Source of the DNA: Epiperipatus broadwayi
Lineage: Eukaryota; Onychophora; Udeonychophora; Euonychophora; Peripatidae
Reading direction: 5' to 3'
NCBI GenBank assembly: GCA_028023455.1
Contig: JAQFVV010012397.1
Coordinates: 560,001 to 624,000, forward strand
Length of the DNA stretch: 64,000 bases
The notes under the pieces were generated by a model that ran no database searches, was not told the DNA's origin, and worked only from the letters and a program-made list of their open reading frames with translations. The position numbers and the translations under genes are program-made. Of the stretch, positions 46,655 through 59,439 are shown in pieces. Position 1 is the stretch's first letter. Every line of letters begins with the position of its first letter.

Positions 46655-49429
46655 TGTAACCAGTTGGCTTACACAGCATACACTAATATAGTGTGTGCGC
46701 ATAAATATATATACGTAAAATAAAGGAAAAGTAGAAATAAACATAGAATAAATTTTTGTAGATATTTTTCTATATTTTCGAAAATTAAATAATAACAAGT
46801 AAAGGGTTAAATAACTCTGGGTTTAAAATAAAATTTCATTATGAAATTAATATTTTAAAAAAGGTCTTAATAAATATAAATATTGTATTGTTATTATTAT
46901 TATTCTGATTGTGAAATGTAAAAACACAATACTTGTTTTTGAAATTTTTTTAATTAATTAAAACATATATGTTTTCAAAGGGATTAGAGAACTAAAAATA
47001 AAAACTCCGTTTTTAATCAAGCTGCTGTTATCACCTTAGATGAGTCTATAAAAGGGCTGATAACAGGATTAGCTCTAGTTTTGAATAATAATTTTTGTAA
47101 GAAAGGTTAGCTGCAGAGTTGGTGGCAATATTTTGTTGCAACTTGATGGAGTTTGCAGCAGTTTGTTTTAGCTAACTGTAGAGTTAGCAGTCCATCTACC
47201 ATGAATTGATATAGCTGAAGACAGGACAACAGATCCAGAGCTGCTAATATTTTCCTTCACAGGAGTTTTGATTTATTTGAAGCTGGGTCACTTCTAAATC
47301 AATAACCTAAAAAAAAATGAGGGCAAAATAGCTAGCAGATTCATACAGATCTCTTATGAAGATCTAAGGGAGTACAGTCCAGTAGCTAGCTGCCTTATAG
47401 TTTACTTCGGAGTTTTTATTCACGAAGCCAGGATCACTTCAAATGCATCAACTAGCTGCTTAAATATGTTCTAGAAGACAGCTTGACAATTGCTTGGACT
47501 ACAAAAGTAAGCACATGGTATGCCAACTAATTACTTGAATAATTTTACCTGATGATGACAACAAGCCCGGAATTATATTTTTTCTGATGAGCTAAAAACC
47601 AAGCTTACCAAGAGAAAGCTTGAAGAAATTGGTGTACTGATGCTACTGTTCATCTATGCAAGCAGAAAACCACAGATAAATGCATCGTGTGTGTATACAG
47701 TGAGTTGTATTTTTTTAAATATTCTTATAAAAGACATTTTAATTTCGGAACTTAAAGTAAAATTTGCTCCAGTCAAATGTTTAAAAGAGAGACGATTTGC
47801 TATATATATTTTTCTAAGAAATAATTTTCCTATTCATTAAAAAAAAAGAATATATAATTTAAATGCAAGCATAATTTTGTTTGAATTAAAATCGAAAAAG
47901 CAAATCTTTTAATTTGGTCCAAAAACGTTGATAATTAATCAATAAATACCTGTCAAAAATATTGACTATACTTTTGAGAACTTATAAATTTAAACTAATT
48001 TTAAATTGTATTTATATTTTGTTTATACACACGTATAGGTAGGAAATTTATGTATTAGAAAATTATAATACTATTGTAAAAAGTGAAATAGATAAAAGTC
48101 AGTGTACGTATGTATATACACGCACACTCATATATGTAAAATTTAATATATTTTTTTTTTATTAAATGTCAATTCATTTTTATTTTTCGCGCATCTGTGC
48201 GCATATATATATGTAAACCATAGCAATAATTTGAATATATTTTATTATACGTTTTGTAAATTAATGGAACAATTTAAATGTTGAATAGTAATTATTTAAA
48301 TCTCAATGTGATCATTTGAAATTTTGTATTATAATCAAAATCAGAAAATTCACGCACATATGTGTGCGTATATATGTCAATTGTATTGTAAATAAAAATG
48401 TGTGTCAGATAGACACTTATGTGTAAAATTTTGATAATTTTTCTAAATTAAATGTTAATTCAAACATGTTAATTTTGTATCAAGCCACATGCCTGTGTGC
48501 TGAATGGGTTTTAAGTAAACCTAATTTATTAATCATGTAACTCAATGTATACTTTTCAAAATCAGAACCCTCATAAGACCTTATTTATTTTTGTTGTTAT
48601 TAATAAACTTATATTTAATTGTTAAAATTGTATTCCATCATCTCTTGGTCACATACAGTAATAGGGCTTGTGTTCCTGAGCTAGATTCGGACACGGATAA
48701 ATGGGGACGTGTATTTAGTGCTTTGGGGCATCCAGAGATGATCAATCATCATCCTGGTTGGCGCAAAAGAGGATACTCTTTAAAGCCCACACACTATATT
48801 TTATTTTAGTTTAGTCTTCTTAAAAAAATTTAAGTTTATAGTTGGCCAGTACAAGTGGCCAGAGCATTGATGATGATCAGCATGTTTTAAAAGTCCCACC
48901 ATTATTGTTTTGATTTCTGATTCTTATGTATTTTAATGGATGAGCAATAAGCTGGTGCATCCAAGTTATGTTTAAATAATTGCCCAAGATGGCAAAGGCT
49001 CAATAGTTAGCTTGGCCTAAAGAAGACCCATTTTCTGATCCAGTCACAAGATTGACTGTTGATTTATATTGTTTATTGTTCAAATCCAGCCACAATATGG
49101 TCTGTTGATTTTATTCTGATTTATTGTACTGATTTGTTTATTCTGATCATTAATGATGATAAATGGTATTTAATTTATACTTACTTTTACTTTATAATGC
49201 TGGTTGAAATTATAATTATGCTTTTAGCTGCTCTTCTGAGTTAGCTTCTGATCTCTCAATGATTTCAGAGATTTTTTAATCTCATACTCTTATATCTTTA
49301 AATATTTACTTATATATACTTTTGTAAATTATAAATATTTCATTTTAAATTTACTTGGGGTTGATGATGATTTTGCCATCAACCCAAGTTCACCACATGT
49401 TTACTTATTGATACCCCCATCCCGTTACA
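46655..49429. mobile_element. LTR-like insertion of 2,775 bp, probable solo LTR
   Basis: Begins TGTAACCAGTTGG and ends CCCATCCCGTTACA, with TGTAAC/GTTACA inverted ends, inside a (TA)n tract flanked by ATAT. Copy A has the empty site at about 2,725, where the (TA)n tract continues straight into AAACGAAATAATTTTTGGG. No pol fragments are seen. A short open frame at about 48,660-48,809 (PELDSDTDKWGRVFSALGH) has non-random composition but no recognised domain. Unrelated in sequence to the other LTR-like blocks. Confidence 0.75.
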
Positions 49430-49985
49430 ATATATATATATATAAACAAAATAATTTTGGGGATAAACCGTGAAAACATTAAATATAATATAAATAAACA
49501 CTGCAACAGAGAGTAAAAAATAAAATTAACTTAAATAAACGAAATATATTTCTAATATCTTAACATCATAGTCGTGGTAAACAAACAACAAAAAAAAGCA
49601 ACAGCATTTTAACAGTAAAATATGGTTTTTATTTTTTTTCTATAACAAACATGAGTTTGACAGTAAAGTATTGGAGCATAAGTGGGTTATTCAAGTTAAT
49701 TTTATTTTTCATTCTCTATTTCAGTGTTTCTATATTTTATATAGCAGAGGTTCAATCTATTATATATACACAACAGATTAAAAGATTGGACAGATCTGAA
49801 TGGCTAATAGACAGACAGATAGAGAGAGGAATAATAAATGGGAAAATAGAAAAAACTATATAATGTAAATAGATAAATAATATGAGAAAACTCAATAAAT
49901 AAATAACAAATTGCAAAACCGAATCTATAAATGAATTTTAACACTGAATTAAATTAATAATTATAAATGCAATGAAATTACTTAC

Positions 49986-50156
49986 AATCACAGGAAGGCA
50001 GCTCAGGCCATGAACCATTGGATGTACAAAAAACTTCTGCTTTTCCATTCAACTTATATCCATTTTTACAATAATATACTGCAAAACTTTTTTTTCCTGT
50101 TGATGTAGAAAAATTATAAAATGCATTGGGAATATCCAGAGGTTTTTGACACATCA
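49986..50156 (-). CDS. Sushi (CCP) module exon, copy B
   Basis: A 171-bp exon paralogous to 3,279-3,449: MCQKPLDIPNAFYNF, then VYYCKNGYKLNG, EVFC, NGSWPELPSCD. The four cysteines, the tryptophan, the phase-1 acceptor (TTTCAG) and the GTAAGT donor are all intact, so it can still be spliced and read. Replacements against copy A are few (for example EPP to KPL, and YHC to YYC). Retention of an open frame after duplication suggests both copies remained under selection, or that the event is recent. In transcription order it lies upstream of the exons at 33.9, 33.0 and 3.4 kb. Confidence 0.9.
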
Positions 50157-51635
50157 CTGAAATAATATAAAATATTATTAATTCCTTAGGTATTAAATTT
50201 TTTTTTTAAACAAACACCCCCCCCCCCATATTTTGACTAACTTTTAAATATTATTTAGATAAAAAAATACAAATATATTAATAGAAAATTAATCTTATCT
50301 TTACACTTTTCAAAAATAAAACATGATATATTTACTAAAGATTTTTCGTACTGATTCTTTGTAAATCGAAAGATTTTGTGTATGTTAGTTTGTATAGAAA
50401 TTGTGGGCTTAATCAGTGAAGTAGTTAATAGCTTCACGCTCTCAAATCACAATGCTTTAGATTCACCTACATATTTAGAAATTAGGTCGAAGATAAGAGT
50501 AGCTGCTCTTGTTTTTTCGTAAAGTCATTCTTGTGTTAACATTCTAGAGATCCCTACTGTCGCATTTAGGCACCTAGTCTTAAGGTGATAGCCTTAATAT
50601 ATATTATTTAAAAATCTTTCAATAAATGCACCAACATTTAAGAACTTTTAGACACACACACACAATAGGAAGCCCTCTTAACAGACACATTTATACACAC
50701 ACATGTATATAAAAAATTACATATACTTATCATCCTGAAGTTAATCAAAAATACATTAATAACTGGTCTTCCTGGTGAAGGCAAATATTTTAGATATAAA
50801 TTATCATAAAACCACACATGCATTTTATTTACTCTCTCATTATGGAAGCATTGAAAGTTAGGATGAATTTTGTATAAGAGAGTATATTTTTAAGTGTGTC
50901 TATGTGCATGTATTTAAATTATATTTCAGAAGTCTATCTTTAGCAGGAAAAGCAATTGGTAGTGAAATATTATTTAATTTTGAACTACCACTGATAATGA
51001 TATATAGGTTTAATTTGTTTTATTTAAATAAATAGTTTAGCTTTTAGCCTTATTTGTACATGTACTGTTTATAATTATTTGATAGAAAACTCCATATAAA
51101 CAATTTAAAACCATTTTCATCAAACTTAACAAATGCCTGGAAGAAATAACGGTTTGCTGTATTTACTGCTTGAGGATGACTGAAAACTTTTCCATTGAAT
51201 AATGTGTTGGTAGTTAAATAAATCAGTTTCACAAAATGAACAATTAAATAAAAAAGTAACTAATATTCCCATGTGATTACAAACCCCTTTCATCAGAACA
51301 TTCTTCTTCAATTATAGAAATGTATTCCTTTTTAAAATTTTTCATTCTTGTCTTTCTATTCTCAAAAATTATTGATTAAAAGTTCATATATTATCAATTA
51401 TGTCTCACTTATCCATTAAGAGTTTTAAATGAAGATTTTTTCCTCCAATAATTTTTTCGAAATAACATTGATCTTATTGAATTTAGATTTTTTATCCATG
51501 ATAGCAGAGCTTTTTAAAATGTTCAATAGCTTCTTTTAATAATCTCTAGTTAGATTGGTTAATTTTTGTCAGAATTATTAAAATTGATATATTGTATTAA
51601 TTTAATACATAAATAAATGAATAATGAACTAGAGT

Positions 51636-51917
51636 CCGGTACTCATCTTTTAGCTAAAGATGCCGCTCTATGGCGCGGTTTTCACGCCAAAACACATAAA
51701 AATGCTGTTTCCGCGACCGACACGTTCGAACCCACGTTTTCTATAATACAACTTTTTTGTTGTGCTACAGAATGCAGGCCGCTATGTCGCGTCACAGTAC
51801 AGCATGTATGTCACATAGAAAAATTATTAAAATCAACGGCCTGTGAATGTTCATATTTTATAGTTTTAGCGTAAAAACGGCACCATCCAACGGCATCTTT
51901 AGCTATAAGACAAGCAC
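51636..51917. mobile_element. 282-bp inverted-repeat element (MITE-like)
   Basis: Present in copy B only. Terminal inverted repeats centre on TAGCTAAAGATGCCG at 51,651 and its complement near 51,890-51,905, with weaker similarity extending over about 45 bp. CTAGAGT flanks both ends (51,629-51,635 and 51,918-51,924); copy A has a single related CAAGAGT at the empty site. A 7-8 bp duplication suggests a hAT- or Merlin-mobilised MITE. It is far more GC-rich than its surroundings. GTTCGAACC inside resembles a pol III B box, so a SINE origin is an alternative. Confidence 0.75.
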
Positions 51918-52184
51918 CTAGAGTGCTTCATAACAATAAAAAAAAAAAAATTTTCTGACGTTAACTCAATGTTTCGCCTGCAACAACAAATTTCCTTTCT
52001 GAAATTAAAGACCATATCCTTTGTCAGATTAAACATGTTAAAATTGTTGGAATAATTTTAATTCTAGATAATATATGAATAAATATATATATATAGTGAA
52101 ATAATCCATTTATTTATCAGTCAGTAAAATGGTTAAAAAAAATAATAATAATAACTCTTGGACATCCATATAAAATTTGAATAC

Positions 52185-54290
52185 TATAATAATGATATAA
52201 GAAAATGCAAGTGTGAATTGGCAAGAAAAGATATAGAAAAGAACAAAAGTAAAAAACTATAACACAATATTTTGATATTGAAAGGAAATTGTCGAGAATA
52301 TGAAGAAAAGAAAGTATTAGCACCAAAAATAATGGCATAAAAAAGTTCTATAAAAATATATTTTTAAGAAAAAACAAAAATCAAAGTACAATCAATTTTG
52401 AAGTGCCAAATAATATAGCTGAAAAATAAAACTTGCAATAGAAAAATTACAGGAAATAATAGAAATATTGGCAATATTTTAAAAGAAGCAGATGAAAAAG
52501 TAAAGAAATTATTAAATAAAGTTATGAAACAAACATTTAAATAATAAAAATGCATTTCATGATTTAAAGAATAAAGTAAAGATATTGATATCTTAGATAT
52601 TGTTGGAACTACAATCTACACTGTACCTAAATTTGTGACTTCTAATTATACACTAACCAAAAAAAATCTAAATGATGTTTAAGTAGCTTTTTTCCTGAAG
52701 TGCCATATACGATTATACATATATAAATAAAATATATTCTGTTTATGTTGAATGCACATATATTTTATTGTTTATACATCAACCTTTCTGATTTTGATGT
52801 GCAGTATTTTGCATAATAAATTGTTTTCTAAGAGAAATACCTTTAATTTAATGCAGACTTGCAGAAAAAAGTAAAGACTGTAATTTCTTCTTAAAAAAAC
52901 AGTCTATTATCTTTATATGAAAAAAAATCACGCAGAACTATTATGTTAAAAATAAAAATATAATTACTATTTTTTGCTTATTTGCCTTGCTTTGGTGAAT
53001 GCGCATACACAGTAAAATATATGTAAATGTGCCCCCTCAATAATTATTTTATCATTTTTTAAAATTGTGCTATTACATGCATATAAAAAAAGATCTGTGT
53101 TATATATATATGCACATCTTGAAAAGTAATGTGTATATACTTATAATTCAGTAAGCAATATGTATTGTATTCTAATCAATGTTTATCAACAAAAGGTAAG
53201 CTATTACTATATACTATATATGTTGAACACAATGGGGGATTGGAATAAAATACAGCATAGTTCACAGCTCCACTGAACAAACTATTATTTTTATGCCAGA
53301 TGTATGCAAGATCTTAACTAATATGGTTTTAATAAACATAGTGAACTATTTGCTTCTATCCAATCAAAAATGTCAATAGATTACATTCAATTGGAAATAT
53401 GATTTGCCACTTTACACTGAATTTCCAAATTGTAAAAAAAACATTTAAGTCTACAAATATTTCTGCAATAATTAACTTTGAATAATCAAAATAAATTTAG
53501 AATATTGTCAAATTCTAAACAATATTTATAAAAGTACAATAGAAATGATTAGATTACATGGTCTCACTAATAGGATTTGCAGAGATAAGAAAATAAAAAT
53601 AATGGAGATTATTTAATTTATTTAGACTGCATATAAGATATGTTTTTGAAAATAATGTTTTAAAACCTCAGAACATATTATAAAAGCTAACAGATAAAAA
53701 CTAAATTGAAAAAATTAGAAGTAAAGATTAATGCAAAAAATGACTTACTTAATGTTCAATGTATTTTCAAAAGAAAAAAAGGAAATAATTAAAGTAATGA
53801 ATGAGAAGAAGTTAATTACTAGGAAATATATTAATCATATTATTAATATATAGAAATAAAATGAATAAAATTAATATCAGAATTAAATTTGAATGTAATA
53901 TTTTTGATAGATATAATTTAATATTAAAAAATATAAATATGTTTCATCACTGTTTTTGTTATGGATCTGGATTTCAGACCACAATGAAACTGTATGTTGA
54001 GAGAAGAAAAGAGGATTGAAAGTGAAATACATGGTTGAAAGAACAAACAATTATTATCAATATTATTGACAGAATTAAGCAATTAAAATAGTTAGGGTGG
54101 ACATATTACTAGAAGAGATGCCAATAAATAAACAAAGTTTTATGTTAAACTCTAAAGATTACAAATGACCATAAAAATAGATCATGTGTGAGATGGATGT
54201 TGGAAATAAAAAATAATGGTATGAAAAAAAAAGAAGCGATGCATCAGAAAAACAGGATTAAAATTGGAAAAGCTATTAATTAATAGTTAG
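52185..54290 (+). pseudogene. Relic RTE-type LINE, copy B
   Basis: Counterpart of 5,150-7,365 with the same fragments, for example ATAAGAAAATGCAAGTGTGA near 52,196 (DIRKCKCE), GGACATATTACTAGAAGAGA at about 54,100 (GHITRRD), and VRWM near 54,190. Same decay pattern, and it lacks the 60-bp duplication of copy A. Confidence 0.85.
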
Positions 54291-55111
54291 ATAATGATGA
54301 AAAATAATGACCTTTTTTTTAAAAAAAAAAAACAATATTTATATTTTTTAAAAATGTTTTATAAAGATATAATCAAAAAAATAATGACAAACATTTTTTT
54401 AATGTTTCAAGCTTTATCTATTATAAGGTCACATTTAATCTAGATAGTGTTAAATAATATATAAAAGTATAAAATCAAAATCAAATTTTGTTGTCACAAA
54501 GATATTACTAGAAAGCTAGCACAAGTGTTCGCATATAGTAATAAAGCACTTACTCTAATTACTTAATTTGGAAAAAAAATGTGCTGAAACTGAAGTTTCA
54601 AAATGCTTTAAACAATGATTAATAATAAGAAAAAATTACTTCCAAGTTATAAATAATTTATATTAAACTCATATATTTAATCAAAATTAATCCATTAAAA
54701 TTATAAAACCATCAATACATTTTATGATCACCATTTCACAAAACTTCCTACATTACAAAGGCTCGCACTTGGTGCCACTACTGTATGGAGAGTTTAGTAC
54801 TCTTATTAACAGCAGCTGTAAACATATGAAATGGTGATCATGTGATGTTTGATGCTTTTATATCTAGCCTACCCATAGGATAATAGTGGGTTTTTTAAAA
54901 AAATCAAAGACACACTAATGTATAAATGCTGAACTAAGTTCAGAACTATATGACTATGCAAAAGAATGAGCATAGATTGAAAACATTATGATGTTTTCAT
55001 TTTAGGCTCCTAGCTTTATAGTTAACTCAATAGGTAAAAGGTGGCTGGTAGATGGTTGCATTAGCACTGAGATCTCGATCCAGTGTTCTCAAATTCAAGG
55101 CTTGTCACTAA

Positions 55112-55797
55112 TGAACCCAAACTTTCAAGCTCCCTACAGTTATCCACTCTATCCAATATACCCGATACACGTGACCATATACATGTAAAAAAGATAAATG
55201 ATCTCCAATATATATATATATATTCCATGCTGAACCAGCACTCATCACTTGGTCTGGCGATCATCTCCCTCACATATATATAATGGTGCTCAGTTTATAT
55301 TAAGATAGCAAATCTGCACACTTTAATGGACAGGCATCAAGCCCCTCCATTCTTCAGCTCTTCAGCCATCCATATCACTGAAAATCTGATGATTAGAAGG
55401 CTCAAAGTCCGTGAAGATGCCAATATTATAATCATACTTATATTGGTCTTAAGTCAATCTGATCCCTCATATGTAGGACTTTAATATTGGCTTCATCAAG
55501 GATGTTGAGCATTCCATCATCAGATTTTCAGTGATATGGATGGGTAAAAAGTTGGCCAGTAGAGAGGACTGAAGCCTGTCCATTAAAGTGTGTAGATTTG
55601 CTATCTTAATATAAACCGAGCATTGATTATATATATGTGTGGAAGACGATAATCCGGACCAACTGATAAGTGCTGGATCAGCATGAAATATATATATATA
55701 TTGGAGATCATTTATCTTTTTCACATGTATATGGTCATGTGTATCAGTTACTTTCAGTAGATGATTCTAGGAAGCTTGAAAGTCTGGGTTCAAATCC
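55112..55797. repeat. Palindromic pair of tRNA-derived SINEs, copy B (uninterrupted)
   Basis: An inverted repeat about 686 bp long centred near 55,455, with arms of about 320 bp. Outer ends carry ATGAACCCAAACTTTCAAGC on the left and its near-complement GCTTGAAAGTCTGGGTTCA on the right, so two SINE-like heads point away from the centre toward both flanks. Matching inner pairs include AAAATCTGATGATTAGAA/CATCATCAGATTTT and CACACTTTAATGGACAGG/CCTGTCCATTAAAGTGTG. CTCCAATATATATA and TATATATATTGGAG mirror each other. The arms differ by scattered substitutions. Confidence 0.85.
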
Positions 55798-56497
55798 CCT
55801 TTAATTATATGTATATCCTATACTTGTATTTCAATATTATGTCTTAATAAAAAAATTTTCATTGCCAATATTTCAGAAATGGATAATTCCAATAAATTCT
55901 TGCAATTGAATATCAATACACTGAAATATTTGCCTTTTCCCACAAGAGTGTAGAAGTTAGATTTATAGATCAGAAATAAAGATTTTTTTTTCTTGCTGAA
56001 AAGCATTTCAACTTCTACTTTTAAAATTGTATTTAATCCACTTCAACCAGTATTTTTCTATGTTGCTAATTTATGGCTTCATTCTTCATTGCATATATAA
56101 ATGTATTATGTTTAGAAATTTCTGACTGTCTCCTTAATTTATAGATCAGAAAAAAAAAATTCTTACTGAAGTGCATTTAAACTGACAAAATTGAATTTAT
56201 TTCCACTTTTTTCTATGTTGTTAATTTATGGCATCATTCTTAATTGCTTGTATATTATGTTAAGCAATATCTGTATGAATGCTGATTGTCTCCTTAATAA
56301 GAGCTGTTGAGAAGTATTGTTTTACAGACAGGTAACATCAAAGTTAGTTTCATTGAACTCAATATAATTAGGCCATTTAAGAAAATCACAACTTTGGACA
56401 TAGCAACAATTCAGAAATCATTGTTTTCTTTATAGTATGAGTATACTGGTTATATAATACAGCAATTTTACATAAAAATAAACTGATACGAATTATT

Positions 56498-59439
56498 CAT
56501 CATCATCATCATCATCAACCATTATCAATCCACTGCAGGATGAAGGTCTCTCCAAGTTTAATCCATCTTCTCCGATCTTTAGCTTCTCTTCTCCACAACA
56601 CTCCTGCACATTTTCTTATTTCATCCATCCATCTCACATGTGGTCTCTTTCTGGGTCTTTTACAATCTCTTGGAATCCAGTTTAAAATTTCAATTGTCCA
56701 TCTATTATCATCTCTTCTAGCAATATGTCCAGCCCAACTCCATTTCAATCTTTTAATTTTTTCAATAAGGTCAGTAACACCTGTTTGTTGTCTTACCCAT
56801 ACATTGCGTTTTCGATCTCTTCTTGTTACTCCCAACATACATCTCTCCATACTCCTTTGAGTGGTCTGAAGTCTCTGTATTGCTCTTCTATTAAGTGTCC
56901 AAGTCTCAGATCCATAAGTAAGAACTGGTAAAACACATTTGTTAAAAACCATCCTTTTCAAACACATAGGCATATTTCCTTTTAGTATCAAGTTATTTCT
57001 ACCAAAAGCACTCCAACCAAGTTTAATTCTATGATTAATTTCCTCCATTATGTTTCCATCTGTATTAATAATCTGACCAAGGTATTTGTAACTGTTAACT
57101 TCTTTTAATTCTTCATAATCAATCTTTATTTTCATATTTTGAGCAAATCGATTAAACATTACTTTAGTCTTTTTAACATTTATCTTTAGTCCTACTTTTC
57201 TACTTTCATCTGCTAACTCCTGCAACATTTCCTGCAGCTCTGAAGCATTATTTTCAAAAACAACTACATCATCTGCGAAATCTAAATGACTTAAATACTC
57301 TCCATTTACTTTCACTCCTTTAGTTTCCCATTTTAATCCACAAAATACTTCTTGCAGCACTGCTGTAAAGAGTTTTGGAGATATGGAGTCACCTTGTCTT
57401 ACACCTTTCTCAATGTTGATTTTTCCAGTATCATTATGTAATCTAATTGTTGCTGTTGCATTTTTATAAATATTCTTTAAAATATGACAATATCCTGGAT
57501 CTATACCTTGATGATCCAATGGTTTAATCACTGAAGAAATGTGTATAGAATCGAATGCCTTTTCATAATCTACAAATCCAAAACATAATGACAACTCATA
57601 TTCGTTTGTCCTTTCTATGACTTCTCTCAATACCTGGATATGATCTATTGTACTAAAACCACTTTTAAATCCAGCTTGTTCTCTTGGTTGGTGGAAATCC
57701 AAAGTCCTCTGTAGACGAGTTGTAATTATCTTGGTAAAAATTTTATATAAAACTGATAAAAGGCTGATAGGTCTGTAATTTCTAATATCTTCTTTATCAC
57801 CTTTTTTAAATATTAATATTATTACTGCATTCTTCCAATCTTCTGGTACGTCTTTATCATTTAGACATTTGGTATATAACTTTGCTAAAATTGTTTCTAT
57901 TTCTTCACCTGCTTCTTTTAATATATCAATTATAATTCCATCATTTCCTGGAGCCATTCCTTTCTTCATACACTTAATTGCATGTCTCACTTCTTCATTT
58001 AAAATTCCGGGCAATTCGGAAGATGTAATAGATATAGGAGGTACTTGTTCTTTATTACTATATAATTCTTGATAAAAATCTTCTACCAATTTCATGATGT
58101 CATCTCTCTTTTTAGTAATAATTCCATCTTTTTTTCTTATTGCAGATATAAATTTCCTACCAATACCAAAATGTTGTTTAACATTTTTGAGACTTTTATT
58201 TTCTTCTACAGCTTTCCTTGCTATTTCACAGTTATACTTTCTTATATCATTTTCAACTCTTTTCCGTACCATTTTGCAAAATTCGAGATATTCAATTCTT
58301 TTTAATACATCATTTTTGTATATCTTCATATTCCTTCTTTGAATCATAAATTCTCTAGTCTCAGTAGAAATTTTATTAGTCAATTGCTGCTTTTTTCTAC
58401 CAGCTATGTTTGTTGCAGTTTTTAAAAGTGTATCAGTTATTTTCATATTAATTTCATTCAAATCTGAATCATGTTCAAAATCTCCTAACACTTGAAACCT
58501 ATTTATAAGTTCTAATTTAAATTCATTAGAATGTTTCTGAAGATTAGAAATATCAACTGTAAATATTGTTTTTCTTAATAATTTTTGTCTCTCTAGTTTT
58601 ACATTAACACGTAACTTACACCTTACTAATCGATGATCACTTCCTGTGTTAAATTTATTAAGAACATTACAATCTTGAAATATGTATTTCCTGTTAGTCA
58701 AAATATAATCCAATTCTGCTGTACCTTCATTTGGATGCTTCCATGTCCATTTCCTTTTAACATTTTTCTCAAAAAATGAATTCATAATATAAAGTTTTTC
58801 TTTTTCTGCAAACTCCACAAGTCTATGTCCTCTCTCATTTCTATTACCATAACCAAAATTACCTACAGCAATTTCATCTTTCATTTGTCTACCAATTCTA
58901 GTATTAAAGTCTCCCATAACAATTTTAAAATGTCATTTACTCTGATCAAAAGCCTTTTGTACATCGATATAAAAATCTTCTACTACTTCATCACTATGAG
59001 AACTTGTTGGGGCATAAACCTGAATTGTCTGCATTTGGTATCTGCTATTAAGTTGTATAACTAATCTTGCCACTCTGTCTGATACACCATCAATCTCCAC
59101 AATATTGTTCTTCCACTTTTTATTTATAATGAATCCTACTCCACTTGCATTTCCAATATGTGTGCCTTTATAATAGAGTATATGTCCACTTTTTAAATCA
59201 ATTGTTTCTTCTCCTTTTCTTCTAACTTCACAAAGTCCAATAATGTCCCATTTAATATAAGACAGTTCTTCTTCTAATTCTTGCAATCTTCCTTCACTTG
59301 AAAGTGATCTGCAGTTGTAAGTACCTAAATAAAAAGTCGTCATCAAATGGCAGCCTGGGTCGGCAATCAGGGGATTCTTAGCACCCTCCGCCTTCGGCCA
59401 CCAATCGCTGCCTTGGTTGGTGACTTTACAGCCTCCTGC
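56498..59439 (-). mobile_element. RTE-type LINE, near full length
   Basis: A 2.94-kb minus-strand element present only in copy B. It has a short GC-rich 5' leader (about 59,347-59,439), one long endonuclease-RT frame, almost no 3' UTR and a (TGA)n tail at 56,498-56,516, all characteristic of the RTE clade. AATTATT occurs on each side, but copy A shows that the empty site already had two AATTATT copies separated by seven bases (ATATACA). Insertion thus probably replaced those bases rather than making a new duplication. Confidence 0.9.
56515..59346 (-). pseudogene. RTE endonuclease-reverse transcriptase, one in-frame TGA
   Basis: The frame spans about 944 codons and is interrupted once, by TGA at 58,933-58,935. 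The N-terminal apurinic-type endonuclease has GTYNCRSL, LCEVRRKGEE, VYAPTS, MGDFNTRIG and GSDHRL, covering the catalytic Asn, Glu, Asp and His positions. Reverse transcriptase has PGNDGIIIDILKEAG, NYRPISLLSVLYK, AGFKSGFST, FVDYEKAFDSI, KGVRQGDSISP, HLDFADDVVVF and YKYLGQII. The C-terminus has YGSETW, WAGHIARRDD and RKRPHVRWMDEIRK, as in animal RTE proteins often mislabelled craniofacial development protein 2. The protein nicks target DNA and copies element RNA onto it. The stop falls just before MGDFN, and its terminal stop codon is supplied by the TGA tail. Confidence 0.92.

Noticed and set aside
51050-51232. 60-codon minus-strand frame resembling retroelement protein
   Set aside because: The copy A counterpart is broken by stops and frameshifts and I could not match any conserved motif.
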